Positions 37,301 to 48,004 of a DNA stretch of 64,000 nucleotides are shown one piece after another. Position 1 is the first letter of the stretch. Every line of letters starts with the position of its first letter. Under the pieces are notes generated by a model. The model saw nothing but the letters and a program-made list of their open reading frames with translations, did no database searches and was not told the DNA's origin. This stretch comes from Trichobilharzia regenti. Its lineage: Eukaryota; Platyhelminthes; Trematoda; Strigeidida; Schistosomatidae. A program made the position numbers and the translations under genes. Location: the NCBI GenBank assembly GCA_944472135.2, contig OX235262.1, positions 63,219,887 through 63,283,886 of the forward strand, read 5' to 3'.

Positions 37301-40300
37301 TTTGGTCTTGTTCAAACTAATCAAGGTAAGCGGTGTGTTATACATCTATCTAACACTACAATTTGGTGTCAACAAAGGATAGATAGAGCCTTGTATAATT
37401 CGATCTTATTTGTAATACACAAATTGGTGAGTTCATCGACCAATCAGTCAAACACTTTATCAACAGATGAAAAATGTATGATCACAATTTCTATAGCCGA
37501 TTAATAGATCACATACAAAAAAACAACTGAATATGTGGTTTGTTATATTATCTAACATTTAAATGATTTTGTATATTTACAAATTCATATAGTGTTAAGC
37601 CTAGAATCATTAGGCTAAACCACCTAGTTGCATCTAGAATGCTCGCAGTAATATAACAATATTATCTAGTTCCCCAGTACGAAATATGCGTACGTGTTTG
37701 CCCTACGCTATTGAAGCTTGACACAGTAATTTTGAAGATGATGAAAACTAAAAAAGTAACCTAAATGACACATAAACGACTGAAATTTTGCTTGGATTAC
37801 ATATTCTCCAGCTGAAGTGTTTCTCTTCTTCTTCTTCTTATCAGCTGAGTGGAGAGGGAAATAATCAGAAAAATGCATAAGAAAGGAAATATTCTAAAAG
37901 CAGCTAATTCACAGACACCGCACTTGTACGCGATTCTTGCGTAGCAGTAATCCCTAAAATTGGCTTCATTTTAATACAGAACAATCAGAACTAAATAATA
38001 GTAATAGTAATAACAGTAATAATAAGGGTAATAAAACAATGAAAGAAATAAGAAACTACATGAAATCACTTTATCAGTACAGGTGAATTTGATTTCTGTA
38101 CAATCCAGTAATGTTGAACTACACGAAAGGCTTTTTGTGTAGATGGTCGCTTCCCTGAAAATTCGAACTTTATTTTTCAAGTTTTACTGACTTGTGACTT
38201 GATCGAATTACCACCAAGCATAACAAGAAGGCGAGATATATCACCAGGCACTAAATAGGATATTTCACTTCCAGACAATCTTGCTAAATATATTTTGTTA
38301 TCTCGAACCTGAACGTTGAAAATCATCCTTTCAAAAGTCGAACCATACCTCACATGACTACTGAGTTATAAAAATAAGACAACAATAGATTTCGTTTAAT
38401 ATATCTAATGAGAGACCATCACTAGAAAGGTCACATGAGACGTCAATAATTTTTTATAGTTATACACACATAACATTCATGTAATTTAGACAAAATAATA
38501 ATAAGACGTAATCATGTATTTACGCAACACATTTCAAACAATCTAATCAAACACGCACATGTCACAGGAATATGTATGAAATTAATAAAGGGTTAAGAGG
38601 TGAAAAATAGACTTAGGTCAAGTTGAAAAGATATACTGTAGGTCGAAATAACAATGAGAATCACTAAACCAAAATAAGAGAGGTAACTGTAAGAGTATTT
38701 AACATTACCAGGGTCCTTTGTTAATGCGAAGAAATTTGAGACACTTTGTTACCCATTTTTTGACAAAAACACCTTACTGCTGATAATTTGTAAGTAGTAT
38801 ATATTTTTACGCTTCATTTATCGGTAAAACTGATACACAATGAGAAACAATGACACAAAACACATTACCATTTCCTACTATACCACTCCACTTCTCTATA
38901 TGAGAACGAATTACTGACCTGTCCACCTAAGATCTTTAGAAGTAAGTATGATAACAATCAAATTCTCCATTTAAAATTTACGTAGTACGAGGTGAAATTT
39001 CACCCCAGTTTCCTTAGGAACCAAATTTACCCAGGTGACAATGTGTGATGCGCTTCGGTCAGCCATCAAACTCACATTCTACGCCGCATCTCTTTTTCTC
39101 ACTTGCCGAACATTTTTGATCCCTGTACCTACGATTAAAGGACGAAATTTTGTGGATTCTACTTCAAACTCGATCTACAAGTTCACCTGCAGTTGTTGCG
39201 GTGACACCTATATAGGTAGAACCAACAGATTGTTCCAATGTCATCGAAAAGAACATGTTCCAAAATGGCTAGTAAATCATATCGAAAATCCTAACGCGAT
39301 TAATCTTAGTAGAAATCCAGCATCATCCATTGCAAAACACTTATTAATGTCTGGTCACAAAATCAATATTAATGACTGTTTCACAATTATTTAACATAAC
39401 TCTAATTCAAGGTTATTGAAGGTGATGGAAGCACTTTGGATTAATCACATACAGCCTAAACTGTGTGTACAAAAAACAACAGACTTCAATCTTCGCCTAC
39501 CATGGACAACATGACCTATCTAAATATGATTGGTCATTAGTATATACTTTTGTTTTTTTATTTAACTGAGTAATTTTCATGAACTTTATTTTATCATTGT
39601 TAACATGTTAGTTGTAAAGCGGTTGTAAAGAAACTACGAAATGATATCATCTCGCAAAATTTGTCTTCTAAATGCTTTATTCAAACTGGTAATACACTAA
39701 ATCATATTCTCAATAAGCAAATGAATTAGGTATTTGCAATTTACCAAGTTCGAGGAGGTGAAATTTCCGTTAGAAAAAGAAATTGTTCAAAACACAATAC
39801 GTGTTCTGTTCGGTACTGAAATGGTAGTCAACACAACATTTCTGGCACATCGATGACGAGCTCCGTACCGAATGGGTGAAACAGCTGTCCGGCGTTTAAA
39901 ACACATCGATCTGGCTAGTAAGTACTGCCGGTTGATGCGAGTGGTTTCCAACTACTCATCTCAATGAATCTGAATTAAACCCAATATATCAACTGTGGCC
40001 ACAATAGTAAACAGAAATTTATTTCCTCTTGGTAATTTTATTTATCCAGTTGACGTAATTACAGAAAATTATTCAAATACTATTGTATTCCAATTTTTAG
40101 ATCTTGTGGCAGCTACATACAAAGGAATTTCTTATCTCCTTGATCCTGAACAATGTGGAAATACAGGAAATTTTGTTGTAGTTGTTTTAGGCGGTGCTCC
40201 TGAAGCATTAGACTCTCGCCCTGGAAAATATGTTTTTCATACTAATCGACGATATGGTTTCTTTAAATTAGCAATGCTAACAGGGTAAGTAAAATCTCTT

Positions 40301-43300
40301 TACTATTTTCTGTTCACACATAAGATGAATATATATATTGAATAAAGAGCTAATTGTGATTGTAGTACATATTGAAATAGGGAACATAATCGGGATGGTA
40401 TGAAAAGAAGATGAGAAACATGGAAAAGATGTTCAACTAATGGTTTAAATAAAACATGACAAATATATGCTAATTACCATTAATTAGATCAGCTAAATAT
40501 GAGGTAAGACAATCAGCTAATTCTATGTAGTTGATAATGTTCACTGATGTGAATGAAAAGGCAGTTCACTGTTGTTACACCATATCGGGAAACCGACTAA
40601 ATGCAAATTATTTGGTTAAGCAAGCTAAATTACTGTAACAAGACCATAATGGATAAGTGTTTATTCAAAGTTGTTAAGACTGGACATAATAATAAGAATA
40701 TATGTGTATAACTTCGGCACCGTGATAGTAAGTAATTCCATATTAGTTTGTTTATTAGATATGTAACACAGTGAAACAGTATTATTTACTGGATGATGAA
40801 CTGATTTGTGACCAAGATCTGGAACTTAGGACGCAAGTACCACTGGAGGACATAACACTGGGAGTGCAGCTATGTCTGACTTCCACAGTATTTAAATTCC
40901 AGGGAGTTGCCATGTAGTCACCAATATCCCGGTTGTGGCAGATATATTCATGGATAGGTGGGAAAACACAGAAATTCAAACGTTCACCCCCACCCCAAAA
41001 GTATGGTGGAGGTATGACAAGAAGGGGAACTTCAATGTTAGATTGTAGAGTAAAAATGAAAGAAGATGGGAAGTTAGACACTAATGTTTACAGGAAACCC
41101 ACACATTCAAACAAATATTTAAACTTCCGATCATCCCATCCTATGTCAGTGAAAATAGGATTGGTGAAATGTTTAAATAATAGAGCACATAAACTAAGTA
41201 GTACCAAGGAAAATCTAAGACAGGAAGTGAAGCATATAAGAGAAGCTTTGAAACTTAATAATTACCTGACAAATTAGTCGGAAAGTATTTAGGAAAATGT
41301 AAAAATAAAATAAATAATTATAACAGTGGTAGTGATAATAATAATTATATTAATGACGACGCCAACAATAAGGAATCTAAATCATCAGTAGTAATTCCAT
41401 ACAAAGAAGGAACCTCGGAAATCTTACGCAGAATTCTTAACAAGGCAGGAATATTAAGAAGACATTTGCAGCGCAGAAAATTTTCTTTTCGACGAATCAT
41501 CATCTAGGCTGTACATTCGTGCAGGAATAGAAGTGGCATTCAAACCCAAAAACTCAATTAGAGACAAGCTTTGTCGGTTAAAGGATCCTGTGGTGCCTTT
41601 AAAACAAAACAACTTAGTTTATTTAATACTCTGAAATGATTGTCAGGTCATATACATAGGTCAAACTAGTAGAACAGGGGCAGTCAGACTAGTCGAGCAT
41701 AGAAACCTAGCTAAATATAGATTAGTTGACCCGAATAAGATAAGAAATCTAGAGAATAGTTCAGCTATAGCACTCACTGCATGCAGTTACACACAACCAT
41801 ACAATAGGATGGGATAGGACGACAATTTTAAAATCTAATGTCACAGGGCGGAGGGAGAGATTGATAACAGAAGCTTTGTCTATCGAATCAAGTGCAAATA
41901 CGTGTAATAGGAATGATTCAACACTCCTCCACCCGGACATCTGAAAAATTCTACTAACCCAACAACAACAAATAGGAGAGAACAAAGAAAACCATAAAAC
42001 TCAAGTTTCGAAGTCGTGTGAGATTATAACTGATATGATTATGAACAATAAATTTTGTTGGAAAAGTCATCCAGTTAATAATACTGTTTCACCGTGTTAT
42101 ACATCTAATAAACAAACCAATATGGAACAATAATAAGAAATTAGCTATTATTATTCGTTTGGATTCCGAGGGGAACAAAGGTCTTCAGCAAAACATTCCC
42201 ATTTTGCTGTGTTCTCTACAGTCTCTTTCAACTGACTCCACGATTGTGCATTAGGTTTCATTTCCACCTAAACAAGATCTTTTCCATATAACACTCGGGG
42301 CCCAACATATCGTTCTAAATCCAGGTTCCATTCTGGGACCTCGGTGGTCTCCTCTGAACAAGCCTATTTCCCTCTGCATACCCGCTGGTCGATGGATGAT
42401 TCGATGCCTGCGAGAGTCCCTCGTTGCTTATCCTTTCTGGTCGGCTAGCCATCTGAATCTCAGTACCAGCGTAGGAAGCTGCTGACGAAAGTCTGCAACT
42501 TTTTATCACACAACTATTGCCTTTGATTATAAAGCGTTTTACAAAGTTCGAAGAAATTATAGGAAGTCTTGGCACTGATGAACAAGACTAATCTGTGTTT
42601 CCAAACGACACATCATTATTTATTTGAACTTATTAGTGTCTATTGACTTCCTTGAGAAAATCTCTATTTCATAATCATAAACCGTAAAATTAATGGAATC
42701 ATCACCCAGTTTACCGTTCATATTACATATGTTCGTAACTACAAATGACAAGTAAGTTAGAGTAATGGATTGGTAAGCAATAAATTCTTGAGAGCAGGTG
42801 TAATATTTGATTGTAGTGAATCATTACTTGTTATCGAAGGTTCAAAATGATTCGATATTTTCATCTACATTATCAATCAAATGACTGTTACTCAGGCTTG
42901 TACTGATTTTATGTCATGGGAAGGAAAATCAATAAACACACAAAGTTGTTTCTTTTCTTATTTCTGTGTGTAAGGAGTCAGTAAAACACTTGAACTCTAT
43001 CTATTTTATGGTATTTCAAAATCATATAGTACCAGTACAGTAGACATAAATCCGTCTTCCAACAATCTAAAATATCCCAAGCAACTACTTTATAGTTAAT
43101 TGAGTGAAATTACTCCCATCTTCCTAAAATTCATAATTATAGTGATCTAAAGGTCTTCAGTTCATTTTGTATGTCTTGCAGTTGCAACAGAGATAAATAA
43201 ACATTTCTTAGTGTTTTATCTGTTTTATTATTTTGTCTTGTCAACCATCTTGAAGAGCAGAGGATAAAAGTAGGTCACTTTCTTATTGGCTAACTTCAAC

Positions 43301-46300
43301 TGCATCGTTTTAACCTAATTGCTGCATTTTCCTTCAAGAAATCCAAAAAGAAACACTCAGGTAACATGTAAGATTCCTAGATTTCTATAAAATACACTTT
43401 TGTAATATCAACGGATAAATGAGATTAATAAGGATCTGAAATCAGGGTCGTAAACCCGTTAATAATTATCATATCTTTAGGAAAATCAAAACAATCTGTA
43501 GAAGATTATTTAATTGAATCTTAGATTACCCCGTCGATTGATTGAACCGAAGTGCTCGGTCTCAGGTTGACATGTCAGCTTCTTTGTGCAGATGCTCCGA
43601 CGATGTCTGGGCATGTAATTGGAATTTAATTGATGGATGATGCACATTTCGTCCTATTTGGGACGAGCACTTCGATCCAGTCAATCGACGGGAAAATCTA
43701 AAATTCGATTAAATAATTAACATGAGCCGTTGCACAAGAGGTGGCTCCCGTGGCCCAAGTAGTCTAGTGGATAACGCTTGGCGTTTGAAACTATGGGCAC
43801 TGAGTTCGAGTCTCAGTGGGGACATCATCACCCACTGCATAATGCAGGTACATCCAGGTGACGAGTCCCAAATAGGACGAAATGTGCATAGTGGATTCCA
43901 CTGCTAGTCACCATCCACCAATTAAAGCCTATAGAAGAGACAAGAATGATAGCAAAAAATTAAGAGGTAGGAAAGGGTAATCAGTCTAATCAAATGTCAG
44001 CATTGATAGACTGATATACAGTTGCAGCGGGCTTTAATGCTCACCACAGCATACACTATATGGTATGAAGTCGAAGTATGCTAATTTTAAGCAATGCACC
44101 ACTATAGACATATTTCTGTTCATCTGACATTATACTTAGTGACCAAGTGAAACATTAACATAGTGGTTAATACGTCCTTTTCAGTAACCAATTAGTTATT
44201 CCTTTGAACTCTATTTCACCCTGAAGGCTTCAGCTAAACCGCTAAAACAAGGGTGAACAATGTAAATAGTGTGACAACGGATTATCCGATTTTCTGATCA
44301 TGAACATCGTAATGTAAGCTTATCCCAAGTTGTTAAGATTTAAAAGACTGTAAACATGACGATATCGTCTCAAATTGACTAATTCACAGTCAACCTATTA
44401 GTCAACTTCTACTAATCAAGTTTACAATATGAACACTAAACTGGAATATCTAAAACTGTTTGATTGATAAATTTTGAAGCGTTACGACGTTTCCCAAAGG
44501 ACTTAAAATTATACTTTATTTTTTTTTAATTTTCAGTTCAGATCTAGTACCATGTGTATCATTTGGTGAACCTAATATGTATAAACAAGTACATAATCCC
44601 GAGGGGAGTTGGTTAAGACGCTTTCAAAACAGATTTACAGAAATGGCAACATTCTCACCACCATTGTTTTATGCTAATTGTCTAATACCTTATCGTACAA
44701 GTGTCAATACTGTTAGTAAGTTATAGTTATATGAGTAATCTCGTGTTTTACGAATTCGCAAGCTTTTTGGTTAATTCGATATACAAAAAGAAGAATGCTT
44801 GTCAATAATGATAACCATAAACAACAACTTATTATCAATCAATTTCTCAGAAAAACTAAAATATGATAGTCGAATATTCCCATGCTAAAGCTACTTGTTA
44901 CTAATCTTTATTCGAAATGTTAATAGATACCTTATTAAGACAGACAAAAAGCCAATCGATTTATTCATTCAAGAGGCCAATATACTGAAATTAAGTGGAG
45001 AGAAATAATCGGCCAATGAGACAAAACGTCCAGGCTGGATCCCACTGCTGGTGATGACTACACGGGTATCGACCAATCCGAGATTTTGCTGAGTTCATAA
45101 ATTCTAACAGAACTGTTTAGTTAGTAATCTTAAGTACTTCCCTTCATGTAGTAATATATATAATATTGAGTAAAGTGAAGTATTTAACGCTACTAACTAA
45201 ACAGGTTACTTCATGACCACAACGTAAACTGAGTCGAGATTTGAGGAATAAACATTTCTACTTCTGCAGGTAGTGACTTAAAATGATGATTTCACTTTTG
45301 GCCGCTTCCTGTCGATCTGCACATGTCACATGTATACTTAAGGAGAGTTTGATCAGCCAGGTGACAAGGCATAATGGATACTTAATTTTCTTGTGTTCCA
45401 TAAGCGATTTATCCATCTCCCCTTTCAATTTCTCTGTATTCATACGTAATCTGTCTGCAGTGTTCATTCCCCTGCTGCAATGCTTGTAGATTTTCTTGCA
45501 TTAGTAATAAAACAATAGTAGCATTATTCTGGTTTTTAGGTACGATCTACACAATTCTCAGCATAATTTACTTAATATATTTCCTATTCATTCAAAATAT
45601 GCACGTAAAAGAGTAATTCATGGTATATTTACAGGTGATTCTAAGCTGTAGCAACCCAAAACGAAACTACCGATGAACCGATTGATGACCTTGACAAACT
45701 TATGTACAGGAATTGTGAGGTCTCCTTGGAACATATACAAGACTATTATCCTAAGTAACCATTTTGCTGAACATTGCATTACTTGTATATAGACGTTTAT
45801 TTCGAATTACGCACTTCTACTTCAGACGCATCTGATTGGTCACTAGAGGTCATTACTAGTAGTTTTGTTTCGGGTTGCTATAGTTTATAGTCACCATATT
45901 ATATCAAGCAATGTTATTCAATTTGAAACATACACTAATCCCTTATGACATTTTTCCTTCGTGTCTAAGAAAAGCGCACGAGTAGTTTGAAGGCCAACTA
46001 AAAATATGCGGCAGTTGATTCCACGACGCAATCACATATTTGAATGATTAAAACAATAATAACTAGAGCAAATGTGAAACATTCTGTTGAATGGAAATCC
46101 AGGTAGCTCAGTGATTCATGCAGGCGACCACCAGATGATGATGATATTCAAAACTACGTGTGTATTATTATTATTTCCTTTAATTCCTAGAGGAACATAG
46201 GGCTTCAGCCGAACGTCCTCATTCCGTTCGATTCTCTGCTAGAGTTTTCACCTGGCTCCAAGTCTGCCCACATGCCTTCATCTCCTCTTCACATGACCTC

Positions 46301-47461
46301 CTCCAAGTCACCCTTGGACGGCCAACTCGCCGCTTCCTTTTCGGGTTCCACTCGAGGGCTTGTCTAGTGATGTCACGTTTGTAGAGTAACTATCTGAAGA
46401 CAGAGCTTCAACATAGAACTTTGCACAGAAGCGCAACAGTCCAAGTTGCCATATTCATGTAGCACACATGGATACAGGAAACAAAAAAATAGACTTTCTA
46501 AGGAAAACCTTGTCCATTACTCTCTGAAAAAGTACCGATTAACCTTACTGTGATGACGTTCCATGTTCAAATTCCCTGGAAGGATTTGAATTAGCAATAT
46601 CGAAATTACCCTCCTGCTTAATACTAAGTATATTTCTCGATTTTCCTACTATACAGAGATGGGCTATTGCAAAATCTGAACTTGCCACCTTATCTTAACC
46701 ACTGAACTTCAAGGTGTAGTTTCGTTCGATCTTATCTTAATTACATTAACTAAAATATCAGTAGAAAACGGTCAATCTTTCTTCTATCTTGCTAAACTAC
46801 AATAAAAGTAACATCTTACTAGATATTAATTTAATCTATGTAAAAAATAATGGCACCAGTGAGATCATCTAGTTAATTGTAACCCCTTCCCCATTATGCG
46901 CCTTTCCTCTTTTCAATTGTCCGTTAATTAAGATCCGGAAATAGAAAAAGGATAACACCCGTTCATCAACTATCAATATCAGACGTAGGAAACATAAAAT
47001 TATCTAAATACTCTTCGTCTTTACGACTCTAGCAGTGATCACGGCTACTGCGTGCACGTCTGAATGGATGAAAAACATACTTATAATAGAATCCCACCGA
47101 ACTAACAGCCTAATCCTTTAAATGAGAAGCAGATGGCACACTGTTTACAGAGTCATTTGATCCGACAGTTTACAAGAAAATTCTCGACACAAGCTAAATA
47201 TCTCATTTAAAGCTATATACACACACACACACAGTTTACCAGCAAATAAATCTAAGATATACTCATCAACCACTTTATTATGCAAATTATATATTTTCTT
47301 TATCATATACAGTTGGACGACCGATACCCTGTAAGAAGAATCTAAACCCAACTAGGGAAGAAGTCTCAATGCTTAAAGAATTATATCTGAAAGAATTACA
47401 AAATCTTTACAATAAATACAAGCCAATCTATGATCCAGACAGTGAATTAACATATGTTTAA
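22350..47461 (+). CDS. DGAT2: Diacylglycerol/monoacylglycerol acyltransferase, DGAT2 family
   Basis: Joined exons 22350-23106, 40101-40284, 44537-44715 and 47313-47461 give 422 residues; all introns are GT-AG and phases agree (1, 2, 1). The enzyme family transfers a fatty acyl group from acyl-CoA to mono- or diacylglycerol at the ER, making storage triacylglycerol. Two hydrophobic segments lie near residues 31-54 and 96-110, then [11 protein letters not shown], the active-site motif Y201-H-P-H-G205, [12 protein letters not shown] (283-294) and a [15 protein letters not shown] block (305-319), followed by [12 protein letters not shown] Ser/Asn/Thr-rich insert near residues 155-182 is longer than in the human protein. 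ATG 22350 was chosen because upstream codons are an (AT)n translation. DGAT2 and MOGAT cannot be separated by eye. No truncation or stop was found. Confidence 0.93.
23220..23450 (+). mobile_element. SINE family B, 3' part
   Basis: Contains GTTGGGCGTGAGGCTAGCA and the tail CTGAAGTCCTATGTTCGACT, as in 10365-10600. The tRNA-like head is badly eroded. Lies in intron 1 of the acyltransferase gene, sense orientation. Confidence 0.6.
23455..24715. other. Intron 1 stretch without recognised feature
   Basis: AT-rich; no exon-like or repeat structure identified apart from simple A and T runs. Confidence 0.4.
24724..24912 (+). mobile_element. tRNA-derived SINE (family A)
   Basis: Head with B-box GGGTTCGATCACC, then CACCTGATATCTGTGGTCGG, GAAAATTCCATACCTGTACC and the 3' end TCAAGCTGTGATCAAAAAAT. 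Sense orientation in intron 1. Confidence 0.8.
24955..25340 (+). mobile_element. Penelope-like element (type 2) 3' remnant
   Basis: CACTGCAGTTACACTCAGTT and the next 300 bp match the 3' part of the Penelope-like element at 41700-42115. The frame 25162-25407 is a fragment of this without a recognised domain. Confidence 0.65.
25349..25371. repeat. (AT)n microsatellite
   Basis: An uninterrupted AT run of about 23 bp, next to the retroelement remnant. Confidence 0.9.
25410..27235. other. Intron 1 stretch without recognised gene
   Basis: The only structure seen is a short inverted pair, TGTTCTCTGAG at 26511 and CTCAGAGAACA at 26543, resembling tails of Penelope-like elements near 19545 and 49780. 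Confidence 0.4.
27260..28035 (+). mobile_element. RTE-clade LINE (type a), 3' fragment
   Basis: Degenerate C-terminal RTE domain in three frames: [57 protein letters not shown] and [21 protein letters not shown], ending GCTGAAGCCCTATGTTCCCC and an A-rich tail. It shares the frame-breaking CTACCTACC expansion with copies at 52460 and 57310. Lies in intron 1, sense. Confidence 0.88.
28195..28405 (+). mobile_element. Dispersed repeat, unclassified (family F)
   Basis: Matches 49215-49420 (GGTTCATACRCCAYTYGATC and flanks), and that copy continues into a block also found at 60820-60965. It might be a LINE 5' region; the class is not resolved. Confidence 0.6.
28640..29695. other. Intron 1 stretch without recognised feature
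   Basis: No gene-like or repeat-like structure identified. Confidence 0.4.
29700..30345 (+). mobile_element. RTE-clade LINE (type a), 3' remnant
   Basis: Contains [23 protein letters not shown] and [23 protein letters not shown] blocks in shifted frames, and ends TGAAGCCTTATTTTCCCCTG with an (AAT)n-type tail. Sense orientation in intron 1. Confidence 0.75.
30350..31875. other. Intron 1 stretch without recognised feature
   Basis: Unassigned AT-rich DNA; overlapping short open frames at 30371-30606 show no family features. Confidence 0.4.
31880..32715 (+). mobile_element. RTE-clade LINE (type b), decayed
   Basis: Matches the type-b copy at 59750-60590: a block equivalent to VDRFTYLGSTIS (31915), the frame 32069-32251 with [20 protein letters not shown] and [10 protein letters not shown], then a [13 protein letters not shown] end and a 3' UTR with CTGTGCAAAATTCTACGTCG at 32675. 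Many stops. Confidence 0.75.
32720..33730. other. Intron 1 stretch, unassigned
   Basis: Contains a short (AT)n at 32948 and a GC-richer block at 33500-33600 that may be an unrecognised repeat. Confidence 0.35.
33736..33780. repeat. Compound trinucleotide microsatellite
   Basis: (ACT)n directly followed by (AAT)n. Confidence 0.95.
33985..35170 (-). mobile_element. RTE-clade LINE (type a), RT-to-3' remnant
   Basis: Reading on the - strand from about 35150: [18 protein letters not shown], then RT domain A ([15 protein letters not shown], 34970-34920), EHYGVPEI, and further down fragments of the thumb and C-terminal domain to the 3' end near 34000. Frameshifted throughout. Antisense within intron 1. 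Confidence 0.75.
36018..36331 (+). mobile_element. LINE 3'-tail module inserted in the LINE
   Basis: 314 bp homologous to 1172-1653, with small deletions. It separates the LINE's coding parts at 35990 and 36345, so it arrived after them. Confidence 0.7.
36656..36800. repeat. Perfect-looking 42-bp hairpin at the LINE 3' end
   Basis: TTCCTCTTCTGGCTCTACAA at 36658 onward is the reverse complement of the stretch ending at 36798; arms of about 42 bp, loop about 61 bp. It covers the last LINE codons and the start of its 3' UTR. Confidence 0.85.
37180..38945. other. Intron 1 stretch without recognised gene
   Basis: Holds (TTC)n near 37825 and AAT-rich simple sequence near 38000; nothing else identified. 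Confidence 0.4.
38950..39520 (+). pseudogene. GIY-YIG endonuclease-like fragment with intact YIGRT
   Basis: The frame 39035-39394 encodes [29 protein letters not shown] and [15 protein letters not shown] (shown in part: core CGDTYIGRT). This is the only copy in the window with the canonical YIGRT. A stop at 39392-39394 interrupts it; in the next stretch [20 protein letters not shown] resumes the family's C-terminus (VQK). No RT precedes it. It lies in intron 1, close to exon 2, sense. Confidence 0.75.
40101..40284 (+). CDS. DGAT2: DGAT2-family exon 2
   Basis: Acceptor CCAATTTTTAG at 40090-40100, donor GTAAGT at 40285. It codes [14 protein letters not shown], then [12 protein letters not shown], to LAMLTG. 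The frame is open upstream of the acceptor to 39995, but that part does not fit the family. Confidence 0.93.
40780..42115 (+). mobile_element. Penelope-like element (type 2): RT end plus GIY-YIG, decayed
   Basis: In shifting frames: [19 protein letters not shown], the RT motif GVAM-x-SPISPVVADIF (about 40910-40955, Gly replaced by a stop), [17 protein letters not shown] (41080), [17 protein letters not shown] (41402), VAFKPKNSI (41533), then GIY-YIG motif [17 protein letters not shown] (41643-41693). At least three stops or frameshifts. It sits in intron 2 of the acyltransferase gene, sense. Confidence 0.85.
41454..41520. mobile_element. 67-bp relic related to the 690-bp TIR element
   Basis: CAGAAAATTTTCTTTTCGAC and GGCTGTACATTCGT match the TIR of the element at 15455-16144. 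A 9-bp direct repeat GCAGGAATA (41445-41453, 41521-41529) flanks it and it interrupts the Penelope-like linker between NKAG and VAFKP. It looks like an internally deleted insertion. Confidence 0.75.
42155..42300 (-). mobile_element. RTE-clade (type a) 3'-end remnant
   Basis: Begins with the reverse complement of a GAAGACCTTTGTTCCCCTCG end and continues with the type-a 3' UTR. 42300-42570 next to it is GC-richer and unassigned. Confidence 0.6.
42580..43485. other. Intron 2 stretch without recognised feature
   Basis: AT-rich DNA; nothing identified. Confidence 0.4.
43490..43720. repeat. Fold-back (MITE-like) element next to a SINE
   Basis: GTCGATTGATTGAACCGAAG (about 43532) is an imperfect reverse complement of CTTCGATCCAGTCAATCGAC (about 43670). 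The right half includes a reversed piece of the SINE ribozyme (TTCGTCCTATTTGGGACGAG at 43647). Homologous to 14166-14362. Confidence 0.78.
43729..43925 (+). mobile_element. tRNA-derived SINE with degenerate hammerhead (family D)
   Basis: tRNA-like head from about 43750 with TAGTCTAGTGGATAACGC and B-box GAGTTCGAGTC (43802-43812). The ribozyme-like part has GTGACGA at 43858-43864, stem II GTCC/GGAC, GAAA, and stem I ATCCA/TGGAT. G replaces C3, so it should be inactive. Sense, intron 2. Confidence 0.82.
44537..44715 (+). CDS. DGAT2: DGAT2-family exon 3
   Basis: Acceptor TTTTTAATTTTCAG before 44537, donor GTAAGT at 44716. It codes [18 protein letters not shown] and [11 protein letters not shown], which matches the family's LVP-x-x-x-FGE and EGSWxRxxQxxF blocks. 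Too short and intron-bounded to stand out as an ORF. Confidence 0.93.
44716..45635. other. Intron 3 stretch without recognised gene
   Basis: Complementary short open frames at 45258-45489 occur on both strands and have no family features. Confidence 0.4.
45640..45892. repeat. Possible small TIR element
   Basis: GTAGCAACCCAAAACGAAAC at about 45649 is an imperfect reverse complement of GTTTTGTTTCGGGTTGCTAT at about 45862; arms 25-45 bp. No clear flanking duplication seen. Intron 3. Confidence 0.5.
46170..46390 (-). mobile_element. RTE-clade (type a) 3' end
   Basis: Starts with the reverse complement of GAAGCCCTATGTTCCTC and continues through CACTTGGAGGAGGTCATG-type 3' coding sequence. Antisense in intron 3. 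Confidence 0.8.
46395..46475 (-). mobile_element. RTE-clade (type b) 3'-end fragment
   Basis: The AACATAGAACTTTGCACAGA block is the reverse complement of the type-b 3' UTR (compare 60545-60575). It abuts the type-a fragment. Confidence 0.7.
46480..47305. other. Intron 3 stretch without recognised feature
   Basis: Simple CA repeat at 47220; otherwise nothing identified. Confidence 0.4.
47313..47461 (+). CDS. DGAT2: DGAT2-family exon 4 (terminal)
   Basis: Acceptor ATCATATACAG before 47313. It codes IGRPIPC (family VGxPI), [19 protein letters not shown] and a C-terminus ending ELTYV, with stop TAA at 47459-47461. No clear AATAAA follows within the next 150 bp. Confidence 0.92.
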
Positions 47462-47464
47462 AAT

Positions 47465-48000
47465 GCACAGATAAACCTGTTTTTTTCTCGTTTTTGTGTA
47501 GTTTCAACTGATCAAAAGATACATGTATTTCAACAGTGAAACGCGTTATTTGATTTCGACTTTTTCTTCTTCATCTTTTGGTTATAATTATTTTGTATAA
47601 CTTTACTTACATAATAATTTAAAAAAATGATTTAAAAGTACATATTACTTGTCTTCACTTCCAAGTATTGAAGAATTTTATGAAGCAAAGAAATACGAAA
47701 CTGAATGATCATAGTGTTAATTAAAGTCTGTCGATTAATAAGCATACAACTACTTCATTAGAGTGTACCAATATCAGTATGAAGCTGTGGTTTAGATACC
47801 AGATATTCAACTACTAAGTTACAGAGTTTGAGGTTTTGACAGCCAAGTAGTATGATCAACCCCCCCCCCACCCACACACACACAAAAGGTGTGGTCAACT
47901 ACATGAGAACCCAAGTTGATTACTGAGTTATGAAAACTTTAATTATGGGGTGAATAGTTGCCAAATTATTATAAACAAAACAGATTTCAAGTGTTGGTTT
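47465..48000. other. Downstream flank of the acyltransferase gene
   Basis: Presumed 3' UTR then intergenic DNA. A poly-C/CA low-complexity tract lies at 47861-47884. Confidence 0.4.
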
Positions 48001-48004
48001 GTAG

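Noticed and set aside
39995..40100. Upstream extension of acyltransferase exon 2
   Set aside because: The frame is open from 39995, but the family alignment begins after the acceptor at 40100 and the joined phase works only from 40101.
40782..41081. 99-codon - strand frame
   Set aside because: It is the shadow of the Penelope-like RT on the + strand.
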